IMG/VR virus record: IMGVR_UViG_3300030390_000425
Coordinates: 1 to 34,415 of that record
Direction: 5' to 3' (one strand)
Length of the DNA stretch: 34,415 nucleotides
Source: a virus
Made by a program: the position numbers and the translations under genes. The notes beneath the pieces are model-generated. The model was not told the origin of the DNA, did no database searches, and was given only the letters and a program-made list of their open reading frames with translations. Position 1 is the first letter of the stretch. The number at the start of each line of letters is the position of its first letter. Below are positions 25,719-31,830 of the stretch, piece by piece.

Positions 25719-26179
25719 TGCTTGGTTGCCACATCTGCCTTATCTTTGCTGGGTTCATCTACCGCAGTAACTTCTACTGCGTCACCTCCGGCCCAACTGA
25801 TTGTGAATGCTTGGGCTTGTGGCTGGTCTTCCTTTTTGTCTCGGATACCGAACGGTTGGTTCCTTGCTGTTGTCCACTTGAGGGTATCGATCTCTAGCCT
25901 GCGTCTGTTGACTTCAGCGTTCAGCTCTCTGACATCCAGTCCTTTTGGCAGTGGAGCCATTGCCAATCCATTGAGGTGATCGGCGTAGTATTCTGCTTGG
26001 AGGATACGGCCTTTGCGGTACAGTTCCCACATTTCATCGTCGCCTGCCACTGCTCTTGTGACTGCTCGGTATGTTGGCATTCCGTTTGACTTAACGATAT
26101 CAACTAGGGTTTCGCCTTGTGCTAAGCGATCCACTATCTTTTCCATGATCTCTGCGTTGACGGTTCTACTCTTGCCCAT
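25715..26179 (-). CDS. terS: Terminase small subunit (154 aa)
   Basis: An N-terminal helix-turn-helix spans about residues 10-45 (IMEKIVDRLAQGETLVDIVKSNG then PTYRAVTRAV). The following helical segment (WELYRKGRILQAEYYADHLNGLA) and ELNAEVNRRRLEIDTLKWTTARN resemble oligomerisation helices of phage small terminases with the LxxxRxxxDxxKWxxxR pattern. TerS recognises the packaging site and recruits TerL, which lies two genes downstream. The start is preceded by GAGGATAGAAC and a candidate promoter, so this is probably the first late gene. Confidence is high from motif pattern and context together. Confidence 0.88.
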   Translation of the reverse strand: MGKSRTVNAEIMEKIVDRLAQGETLVDIVKSNGMPTYRAVTRAVAGDDEMWELYRKGRILQAEYYADHLNGLAMAPLPKGLDVRELNAEVNRRRLEIDTLKWTTARNQPFGIRDKKEDQPQAQAFTISWAGGDAVEVTAVDEPSKDKADVATKH

Positions 26180-26204
26180 GTTCTATCCTCGTTTGTTTGT
26201 TTGG

Positions 26205-26232
26205 ATCATAGCACAAAAAAGGCCCAGCGCAA
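26205..26232 (-). promoter_or_regulatory. Candidate late promoter (extended -10) upstream of TerS
   Basis: On the minus strand, TGC followed by TATGAT (26205-26213) is a near-consensus extended -10. A weak -35, TTGCGC, sits 16 bases upstream at 26227-26232, inside the loop and stem of the preceding terminator. The predicted transcript would start about 20 bases before the TerS ATG. Confidence 0.5.
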
Positions 26233-26244
26233 TAATGCTGGGCC
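26215..26244 (-). terminator. Rho-independent terminator after the replication block
   Basis: On the minus strand, GGCCCAGC-ATTATTGC-GCTGGGCC (arms 26237-26244 and 26221-26228) is followed by TTTTTT (26220-26215). This is a canonical intrinsic terminator, downstream of the SSB-tail protein gene and upstream of the late genes. Confidence 0.9.
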
Positions 26245-26308
26245 AGTTGTTGAGGAAGCAGAGCAGTGGGAAATGGTTGGGACGCTGCTCAATCCGTGCT
26301 TCATTGTA

Positions 26309-26902
26309 TCAGAATGGGATGTCATCATCAAATAGTTTTGATCTTTTGGGCCTGATGTCCATGACTTCTGCGCCTGGGAATGATTGCTTGACTGCTTGTT
26401 CAAACTGTCCTGCTTTGTGTTTTCTAAAGTGTCGGTATGCTAGGGCCACTTCACGCATTGTGAGCAGTTCCATTTCTGGTCGTTGTTGTTTGATTGCTTG
26501 CCACGATCTTCCGTCTTTCATTATTCCGAGCAGCTCACCGTCTATTTCCATCTCCCACACGTCCGTAGAGGCTCTCTGAGCGCCTAAGCGCTCTGCTTCT
26601 GCATCCATAGCCGCCAGCCCTCTAACAACGATCTCTGCGCGTATTTTACATTCCTCTGGATTATTTTCTTGTATGGCTGCATTCATCTTTGCCATTGCTG
26701 ATCCATATTTCTGGGCTGTTTCGACGCTTACCAATTCTGGCAGCATATCGATTCCCCATTTAAGGTCCATTTGCACTGCGCTCCGATCGACTGGCGCTAT
26801 TGCGTAGTCGCACATAATTTCTGTTTTGCTTGCTTCACGATTAAACAGTTTATCTGCTTTCTTTGAATACTTAGGCTTTCTTGTTTTAGTTTGCGTTCCC
26901 AT
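26309..26902 (-). CDS. Replication-module protein with bacterial SSB C-terminal tail (197 aa)
   Basis: The protein ends KRSKLFDDDIPF. DDDIPF is the conserved C-terminal tail of bacterial SSB, which binds PriA, RecO, RecQ, the Pol III chi subunit and others. The rest does not read like an OB-fold SSB. It is mainly helical, with IMCDYAIAPVDRSAVQMDLKWG, LPELVSVETAQKYGSAMAKM and a helical REVALAYRHFRKHKAGQFEQAVKQ. The ATG (26902) follows GTGGAGG and the CCACAGT cluster. A strong terminator follows the gene. It may be a helicase-loader-like or adaptor protein recruiting host replication proteins to phage DNA (inference). I do not recognise a named family. Confidence 0.8.
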   Translation of the reverse strand: MGTQTKTRKPKYSKKADKLFNREASKTEIMCDYAIAPVDRSAVQMDLKWGIDMLPELVSVETAQKYGSAMAKMNAAIQENNPEECKIRAEIVVRGLAAMDAEAERLGAQRASTDVWEMEIDGELLGIMKDGRSWQAIKQQRPEMELLTMREVALAYRHFRKHKAGQFEQAVKQSFPGAEVMDIRPKRSKLFDDDIPF

Positions 26903-26916
26903 CTTCTTTTAATCCT

Positions 26917-27070
26917 CCACAGTTAAATCACCACAGTTTTATCTAATCCACATTCCCCCACAGTAGTATGTCTAATACATACAACTACTGTGGTGGAAGT
27001 ATTTGTGGCCTTTTCTTCCACAGTTCCACAGTTCACCACAGTTCATAAATATACAACTGTGGAACTGTGG
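26917..27070. repeat. Cluster of nine CCACAGT motifs, candidate iteron origin
   Basis: CCACAGT occurs in direct orientation starting at 26917, 26931, 26958, 27018, 27026 and 27036. It is inverted (ACTGTGG) at 26987, 27056 and 27064. The cluster lies in the 211-bp gap between the primase-helicase gene and the SSB-tail gene. Iterated 7-8 bp motifs in an AT-containing gap beside a Rep-type gene are the usual build of a replication origin; an operator array is the alternative. Confidence 0.75.
26958..26993. repeat. Inverted repeat CCACAGTAGT... within the motif cluster
   Basis: Left arm CCACAGTAGT(ATGT) at 26958-26971 mirrors right arm (ACATACA)ACTACTGTGG ending at 26993, with a three-base bulge. 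It could form a hairpin or bind a dimeric protein. Confidence 0.75.
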
Positions 27071-27073
27071 AAG
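27015..27073. repeat. Perfect 19-bp inverted repeat with AT-rich spacer
   Basis: CTTCCACAGTTCCACAGTT (27015-27033) is exactly the reverse complement of 27055-27073, with a 21-base spacer containing ATAAATATA and one more CCACAGT. Each arm holds two motif copies. Confidence 0.88.
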
Positions 27074-27113
27074 GCATACAATTCACCCCGTACATTCTCC
27101 ATCGACCCATCCA

Positions 27114-29306
27114 TCAACCCACTTCCTCCCAATGCACCCACTCGCCTACGACAACGCACGGCACGTCTCTTCCATGTCGTTTGGACGGTATGTCTGCTAT
27201 TTTGAGGCTACCAGTGTTTATCCATTGCTTTGCTACTGCTTTGGCTCTGGCTTTATCGCCTGGTTTATCTATGTCTAGGTTTAGCTGTTCTGCTACTGCT
27301 TGTCCGATCCAGTTCTTTGCTCTGACATCTGATCTGTATGCTTGGTCGTTTTCTTCTGCTTTTGCGACTGTTCTTTGTACTTTGTAGAGGTCTTTGGTTG
27401 TTATGCCGTCGAACAGGTCAGGCAGTTTAAATTCTGTTGCTACTCCGAGGCGTTCACCGTTTGCTATTTCGACTGACACCATGCGTCTGTAAGTTGCTTT
27501 GTCCGATGGGGGTGCTAGGTTTGCTTTGCCATCGTCTATTCGGAATATCCCGAGGCTTTCTTGTTCGTCCACTCCGAGTGCTTGTGCGTCTTCTGGTGTG
27601 ATCCTGTTGATTACTCTTGCTGCTCTTGCTGCACCGATCAAAGATCCTGCTCCGCGCACTGAATCAACTGTTGCGTCTTCTCCGTTGCCTTTTCTGATGT
27701 GATGCACGAGCTGAACTGAGCTGTTGGTGTCTCTTGCTAGCTTCCTGAGCATTGATACGACTGCTTGTATGCTGCCATTGTTGTTTTCATTGACCAGATG
27801 GGCTGACACGAATGGGTCTAATATTACGACACCTATGTTGTTTTCTTTGATCTTTCGGATCATAAAGGCTAGCAGCTCATCGTTTTGGATTAGGCCGTCC
27901 CTGCCTTCTGCTGCGAGTGTGATCTGCATTGTGTCCTCACCATCCATGAACAGCTTGCCTGTGACATCATCTGGCGTAAGTCCGTAGTGCTGCATGGCTG
28001 CTAGGGTTCTCATCTGCATTTCTGAGATTGGATCTTCTAGATTTATGATCCAAGTGTTTGTTTGTTGTTTAACCTGAACGCCAAGAAGGTCTTTGCCTGT
28101 TGATATTGCCAGTGCCTCGACAATGATTGCTGATGTTTTACCGATACCTCCGGCTGATGCTGTGACGCTGATATACTTCTTAATGTAATCGTATCCATAG
28201 ACCCACTCTCTGCGGGGCAGAGACAGCGCATCGAACATTGTGTAAGGCGTAGGCCATTCATGGCCTGTATCGTCCTCTGTGTGGCTCTGTGTAGGCTCTA
28301 GGGCTATGTTCATGGCTTGGTTTTGCTGATCCATGCGCTCGGCTGCTGGATCTGGCTGTGGCGTCCATCCTTTTGCTCTTGCTCCATCGATTGCCTTTTG
28401 GACTTCTCTTCGCGTGTCTTCTGGTGAGTATCCTGCCAATGTGAAGCTGTCGCTGATCGCGTGGATCTCTTCGTCTGTTAGTCCTTTGTTGACGTATGAG
28501 CCAACCAGGCGCACCATATTGAGGTGCCAATCATCCCCTGCTAGCACGTTCTGCACTGCCATCTGCCTGTCCATTGCCTGCTGTCCGAGGTCTATGTTGA
28601 TTGTGCTAGCAACCGGCGTTGATGTCTTAGGGAATGTTCGCATCATGCGTTCAAACTCTACTGGATCTCTGTCTGTACTAAATTCTGTACGCATTGTGAC
28701 CAGCTCTGGGACGTATCCTTTGTCTTGTTTCTTTTGGTTGGGCCATGAGACTGTGCCTGCCACGCGCATTATTCGGCTTGGGTTTACGACTGCTGCATCT
28801 GTTTGCAGTGATGCTGCTATTGATTTCTGAACGTCACGCCATGCCTGGAGGTTTTGAACCGGTTCTTCTAAGGCCCAGTATGCGTGGCCTCTGGCGAATG
28901 GCGTTGTTCCTGTCTTGATTGACATTGTGAATTTTGGGCCTGCAAAAGACAGTATGTTTTCCATTGCGCCTGCTGTGTCTGCGTCGGCAAAGCAATAGAA
29001 TGCTGCTAGGATGTCGGTGTCTTTGGCTGCTTGGCCTGCTGGGATGTCTACAATGGGATCAATTGGATTGATGCACATGTAGATGTTTTGCTTGGCTGCG
29101 TTCATTGCCTCGGCGTGCTGAACTGCATCATCAAGGTTTTTTAGTGCAAATCTTGCGGCATTGGCTGATCCAGTTGTTGAGATAGAGCGTATCTCTATGA
29201 GCGGCTTGCCAACAGCATTCCAATTTTCTGTAATCTGTGCTATAAACTGCTTTATGACTTCGGACTTGGGGGCCATTTCCATTTTGTTTTCCATTTCCCT
29301 ATTCAT
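27114..29306 (-). CDS. Primase-helicase: RepB/AEP-like primase fused to RepA-type ATPase (730 aa)
   Basis: Residues about 1-230 look like an archaeo-eukaryotic-type primase. The acidic metal site is FADAD (106-110), the histidine motif is ARGHAYW (138-144), and SRIMRVAGTVSWPNQKK (177-193) matches the RxxRxPGTxNxK pattern of RepB-like primases. Residues about 360-600 are a RecA-fold helicase of the RepA/AAA_25 type: Walker A SAGGIGKTS (384-392), Walker B GVVILDP (492-498), and sensor VHHIRKG (534-540) followed by RGAGSLIGAAR. GGGAGGTTCAAT precedes the ATG. It would open and prime the phage origin and probably binds the CCACAGT cluster just downstream. No polymerase gene accompanies it, so host polymerase is implied. 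Confidence 0.85.
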   Translation of the reverse strand: MNREMENKMEMAPKSEVIKQFIAQITENWNAVGKPLIEIRSISTTGSANAARFALKNLDDAVQHAEAMNAAKQNIYMCINPIDPIVDIPAGQAAKDTDILAAFYCFADADTAGAMENILSFAGPKFTMSIKTGTTPFARGHAYWALEEPVQNLQAWRDVQKSIAASLQTDAAVVNPSRIMRVAGTVSWPNQKKQDKGYVPELVTMRTEFSTDRDPVEFERMMRTFPKTSTPVASTINIDLGQQAMDRQMAVQNVLAGDDWHLNMVRLVGSYVNKGLTDEEIHAISDSFTLAGYSPEDTRREVQKAIDGARAKGWTPQPDPAAERMDQQNQAMNIALEPTQSHTEDDTGHEWPTPYTMFDALSLPRREWVYGYDYIKKYISVTASAGGIGKTSAIIVEALAISTGKDLLGVQVKQQTNTWIINLEDPISEMQMRTLAAMQHYGLTPDDVTGKLFMDGEDTMQITLAAEGRDGLIQNDELLAFMIRKIKENNIGVVILDPFVSAHLVNENNNGSIQAVVSMLRKLARDTNSSVQLVHHIRKGNGEDATVDSVRGAGSLIGAARAARVINRITPEDAQALGVDEQESLGIFRIDDGKANLAPPSDKATYRRMVSVEIANGERLGVATEFKLPDLFDGITTKDLYKVQRTVAKAEENDQAYRSDVRAKNWIGQAVAEQLNLDIDKPGDKARAKAVAKQWINTGSLKIADIPSKRHGRDVPCVVVGEWVHWEEVG

Positions 29307-29324
29307 ATTGAACCTCCCTGAACT

Positions 29325-29358
29325 GCCCAGCGGCTTAGACCGCTGGGCCTTTTTATTT
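29325..29358 (+). terminator. Plus-strand intrinsic terminator antisense to the replication operon
   Basis: GCCCAGCGG-CTTAGA-CCGCTGGGC (29325-29333, 29340-29348) is followed by CTTTTTATTT on the plus strand. All surrounding genes are on the minus strand, where the hairpin lacks a T-tract. It may block antisense transcription or act as a message-processing hairpin between two minus-strand genes. Confidence 0.7.
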
Positions 29359-29974
29359 AAAACTCTGCGTCAGCCGGTGGTTCTGCTGCGGGAGCTGGTG
29401 CAGGCGGTGGTGTGGGTGCAGCTTCTTCGACTGCTATCCCTGCGGCGACACCTTCTTTGAGGCTATCGGGTTTATCAACAGCAGTGACTTCAAAGATCGG
29501 CACACATGTGCCGCCTTTGGTAAACTTGATGTCTTTTGTGTCAACAAGCTGAAGCCTCGCCGACTGTCCTAATGGAATTTGCGATAGCTTTGGGGCCAGC
29601 TCTGTGAGTGCTGCCCAAACGCCTGCGCCTGCTTGTTCCCACATGGCAACCTTTCCGCTACCGATTGCGCACTTAACTGAGAAGCCTTTCTTGTAGTCAT
29701 CGCCAGGTTTAGCCATCATTTGATTAACTGATGGGTTCCACTTCCATTCAGGCGCTACGCCGATCATGCCGTCTGACTTCTGCCAGCCTGTCTTTAGGCT
29801 TTGCAAATCAATTATGAATCCGTTTGCGCGTGCGCTTTCAAACTCATCCTTGGCTGCACCATCCCGAATGTAGAACTGCTTGGCTCGTACTGCACCGTCT
29901 TGGGTGCCACGCGCTGACCATTGCAGATATGTATTAACGTCAGAGCCTGTTGCTCCTAGATCGATTTCAAACAT
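29357..29974 (-). CDS. Putative single-stranded DNA-binding protein (205 aa)
   Basis: It begins MFEIDLGATGSDVNTYLQWS, with basic/aromatic strands (RAKQFYIRDGAAKDEF, GFIIDLQSLKTGWQKSDG) and EWKWNPSVNQMM. A beta-rich body is followed by a Pro/Ala linker (TPPPAPAPAAEPP) and the short tail ADAEF, a flexible-linker plus acidic-aromatic end as in SSB-type proteins. This protein type is known to me only as an uncharacterised or SSB-like gene of proteobacterial phages. Its place between nuclease and primase-helicase agrees. OB-fold identity needs structure prediction. AAAGGATACAAA precedes the ATG. Confidence 0.65.
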   Translation of the reverse strand: MFEIDLGATGSDVNTYLQWSARGTQDGAVRAKQFYIRDGAAKDEFESARANGFIIDLQSLKTGWQKSDGMIGVAPEWKWNPSVNQMMAKPGDDYKKGFSVKCAIGSGKVAMWEQAGAGVWAALTELAPKLSQIPLGQSARLQLVDTKDIKFTKGGTCVPIFEVTAVDKPDSLKEGVAAGIAVEEAAPTPPPAPAPAAEPPADAEF

Positions 29975-30034
29975 TTTGTATCCTTTACGTTGTTTGATTG
30001 TTGGGTTTGTTGTGCGCGTAACCCTGCGCTGGGA

Positions 30035-30784
30035 TTAAAAACCATACAGCTCTTCTCGTGTGTCTTCCGACCCGTTCCAGTAAAAGGAATTTGGGTTGAC
30101 CGGTATGATGTCTTTAATTTCGTCTGCGCTACCTGAGCGCAAAAACTTCTCAAGCCTAGCAATCCGCTTCTTGGCTATGGCTAGGATCTCTGTCGGATCG
30201 CCGTCTTCTAGCAGGCTTGTCTTCTTTGATGACACATAAAGAAACTTAACAATCTGATTGCCTCTTGCCTGCTGATAGATCGCTCTTTGTAGCTGATGCT
30301 CTGCTGACATCGTGCTTGGAATGCGGCCTGTTGTTTTAAGATCAATGACCACGCCGTGATCTGGGAATACAAAATCAAGGTATCCGATCACAGGTATTTC
30401 AAAGTCAGAAGTTTTAGCTGTGATGCTGATCTTTACTTGGCCCTCTTCTGGAAACTCAGGCTTTCCGTACTGCTCAAGGTCTTGAAGCGTTAGCTCCATG
30501 CACGGCTCAATCATAGCGCGCTCTTTGCTTATCTTTTCGTCGGCAAGAAAAAACATTTTGTCAAACTTTGCCAAAGCCTTTTCCAAAGCAGCTTCCTTTT
30601 GCATCTCGCCGGTAAGGAATGCTGACACTGCATCTTCTGTGCAGATGCCCCGCATTGCCGGTGCTGACATTGATCCACGCTTCTTGAACAAGTATGTGGC
30701 AACCCAAACGTCTGGCGCGTTTGTCCACAAATTGATGCTGGACGCTGAGAGGTGCTTGATGCCATGCTTTTCAAAACCATTCAT
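30035..30784 (-). CDS. PD-(D/E)XK family exonuclease, RecB/Cas4-like (249 aa)
   Basis: The motif order is that of the PDDEXK_1 nucleases: LSASSINLWTNAP at residues 12-24, an RGICTEDAV helix (45-53) with the acidic residue, GYLD (134-137), IDLKT (147-151) with D148 and K150, and QLQRAIYQQ (164-172, the QxxxY motif). No cysteine cluster for an iron-sulphur centre is visible, so it is RecB-like rather than classic Cas4. It probably degrades or resects DNA ends in recombination-dependent replication or host DNA breakdown. It overlaps the RuvC-like gene by 4 bp. Confidence 0.88.
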   Translation of the reverse strand: MNGFEKHGIKHLSASSINLWTNAPDVWVATYLFKKRGSMSAPAMRGICTEDAVSAFLTGEMQKEAALEKALAKFDKMFFLADEKISKERAMIEPCMELTLQDLEQYGKPEFPEEGQVKISITAKTSDFEIPVIGYLDFVFPDHGVVIDLKTTGRIPSTMSAEHQLQRAIYQQARGNQIVKFLYVSSKKTSLLEDGDPTEILAIAKKRIARLEKFLRSGSADEIKDIIPVNPNSFYWNGSEDTREELYGF

Positions 30785-31251
30785 GCTGTTAGCTTTCCAT
30801 ATAGGGCCAAAAGACAGGCTTCACTTCTGCCATCATCCTTGACGCGCTTGAATAAATCAGCCTGCTCAGGCCATCTTTGGCTGGCAAGTGATCGGCTCAG
30901 TCCCTTGTCTTTGTTTAAACCTAAAAATGGTTTCCACTTGGACGGCGTGACCAATGTCATTGGTAGCTTGTGCGCTGCAATAGCCATCTGCGTGGCTCCG
31001 TAGCCTTGACCAAATCGGAACATACTGCTGACTCCGTTGCCCCTTACGGCGCTTACCTGTTCCAGTATTACATGATGAGGCTCATCGCCTTCTGGCGTTA
31101 GGATTGCATGCAGCTCGTACAGGTTAAGCTCTGTCTTACCCTTTATGTTCTTGTAAACAGGCATGTCATGCACTTCGACGCGGTTAGGTTTCGGCCAGAA
31201 GAATGCAATTGCACCAGTAAAACCTGGATCGATGCCGACATATACAGTCAT
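30781..31251 (-). CDS. RuvC-like Holliday junction resolvase (156 aa)
   Basis: The RNase H-fold acid sites are visible: GIDPG with D8, VILEQV with E64, and C-terminal KDDGRSEACLLA with D140 and E144. The segment FRFGQGYGATQMA and PSKWKPFLGLNKDK are typical of phage and bacterial RuvC proteins (FxxGxxxGxxxG and PxxWK). Length is right. It would cut four-way junctions and branched concatemers before packaging. It overlaps its neighbours by 4 bp on both sides (ATGA). Confidence 0.9.
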   Translation of the reverse strand: MTVYVGIDPGFTGAIAFFWPKPNRVEVHDMPVYKNIKGKTELNLYELHAILTPEGDEPHHVILEQVSAVRGNGVSSMFRFGQGYGATQMAIAAHKLPMTLVTPSKWKPFLGLNKDKGLSRSLASQRWPEQADLFKRVKDDGRSEACLLALYGKLTA

Positions 31252-31430
31252 ACCTGATCTCTGATTTTAATGCCGTTAAAGTTAAGGAAAAAGAAGATCG
31301 CCTCTTCGGTGAGGTCGCGAAGGGTTGGGTCTTGCCCAGCCATCTTCTTTCGATTTTCTTGCAGCGCTCTCATGCCGTCAGCCAACTCGCACTTGATGCG
31401 GTGGTTCCATTGTTCTTTGTTCTGTTTCAT
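31248..31430 (-). CDS. Small early protein at head of replication operon (60 aa)
   Basis: I chose ATG 31430 (MKQNKEQWNHRIKCELADGM) over ATG 31454. The -10 of the candidate promoter (31461-31466) would put the message start close to 31454, making the longer form leaderless. The longer form would also encode the operator-like TGCTAG at 31445. The product is charged and helical, with a hydrophobic ending AIFFFLNFNGIKIRDQV. The function is unknown; it could be a small regulator of the operon. It overlaps the RuvC-like gene by 4 bp. Confidence 0.65.
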   Translation of the reverse strand: MKQNKEQWNHRIKCELADGMRALQENRKKMAGQDPTLRDLTEEAIFFFLNFNGIKIRDQV

Positions 31431-31444
31431 TTTAACCCCAAGGT

Positions 31445-31531
31445 TGCTAGTCATTCACAACACATAGTGCTAGCAATTATTTTTATCAAGTGCAAAAATT
31501 TGCTAGCAAGGGTATTGCAAAGCTGCTAGCA
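31445..31531. promoter_or_regulatory. Divergent operator: four TGCTAGCA-type palindromes
   Basis: TGCTAGCA occurs at 31468-31475, 31501-31508 (inside TTGCTAGCAA) and 31524-31531 (inside CTGCTAGCAG). A degenerate copy, TGCTAGTC, lies at 31445-31452. Start-to-start spacings are 23, 33 and 23 bp, so the array is symmetric and close to whole helical turns. The sites overlap both candidate promoters. Confidence 0.8.
31461..31489 (-). promoter_or_regulatory. Candidate leftward promoter (replication operon)
   Basis: On the minus strand, TTGATA (31489-31484), 17 bp, then TATGTG (31466-31461). The -35 matches consensus at five of six positions; the -10 is weak. The spacer contains a TGCTAGCA palindrome. 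Confidence 0.55.
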
Positions 31532-31543
31532 GTCCCTTATCTT
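31515..31543 (+). promoter_or_regulatory. Candidate rightward promoter (early operon)
   Basis: TTGCAA (31515-31520), 17 bp, then TATCTT (31538-31543). The spacer holds the TGCTAGCA copy at 31524-31531. A transcript would start near 31550, just before the AAAGGAAAAC ribosome site of the first small gene. Confidence 0.6.
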
Positions 31544-31572
31544 GTATTTTTAATTGGACGAAAGGAAAACCA

Positions 31573-31659
31573 ATGAAACGTAAATTTGAAATCACCGGCG
31601 AAATCGTATTTATCATTGCATTGTTTGCAGTGCCATTGCTTGTGAAGGGAACAATGTGA
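31573..31659 (+). CDS. 28-aa single-helix membrane peptide
   Basis: This short frame is preceded by AAAGGAAAACCA. It encodes MKRKFEITGEIVFIIALFAV and ends PLLVKGTM. Two or three basic residues are followed by about 15 hydrophobic ones, a typical single membrane span with basic N-terminus. Its stop is directly followed by the ATG of the next gene with no gap. It is the first gene of the early operon, a position where phages often place small host-takeover or exclusion proteins (inference). Confidence 0.7.
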   Translation: MKRKFEITGEIVFIIALFAVPLLVKGTM

Positions 31660-31830
31660 ATGAAGAAATTTATTGACTGCCCAGAATGTGACGGCAATGG
31701 GACGCAAGAGCAGGAGGTATACGTTAGGCAAGGCTTTACCAACGACTACGGCTTTCCAGACTCTGAAGTTACCGAATGCCGGAACTGCGCAGGCACTGGG
31801 AAGATTGAACCGCTGGAGGCTGATGAATGA
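31660..31830 (+). CDS. Free-standing DnaJ-type zinc finger mini-protein (56 aa)
   Basis: The ATG directly follows the stop of the preceding peptide. Two CxxCxGxG motifs are present: CPECDGNG (residues 7-14) and CRNCAGTG (40-47). They are separated by a hydrophilic loop with YVRQGFTNDYGF. This is half of a DnaJ cysteine-rich domain without a J domain. Four cysteines would bind one zinc ion and may bind unfolded host protein or act as a redox or assembly helper. It overlaps the next gene by ATGA. Confidence 0.8.
   Translation: MKKFIDCPECDGNGTQEQEVYVRQGFTNDYGFPDSEVTECRNCAGTGKIEPLEADE

Noticed and set aside
26013-26579. Plus-strand open frame of 188 codons crossing the terminator
   Set aside because: It spans TerS, the terminator and the SSB-tail gene in antisense and has biased Ser/Cys/Ile composition; no supporting start signal.
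27210-27222. DnaA-box-like TTATCCATT and TTATCTAATCCACA sequences near the candidate origin
   Set aside because: Neither matches TTATCCACA closely enough, and one lies in coding sequence; not reported as DnaA boxes.
28333-28830. Long plus-strand open frame opposite the primase-helicase gene
   Set aside because: It lies wholly within a gene with clear motifs, has no ribosome site or operon context, and reads as a reverse-frame shadow with Ser/Cys/Arg-rich composition.
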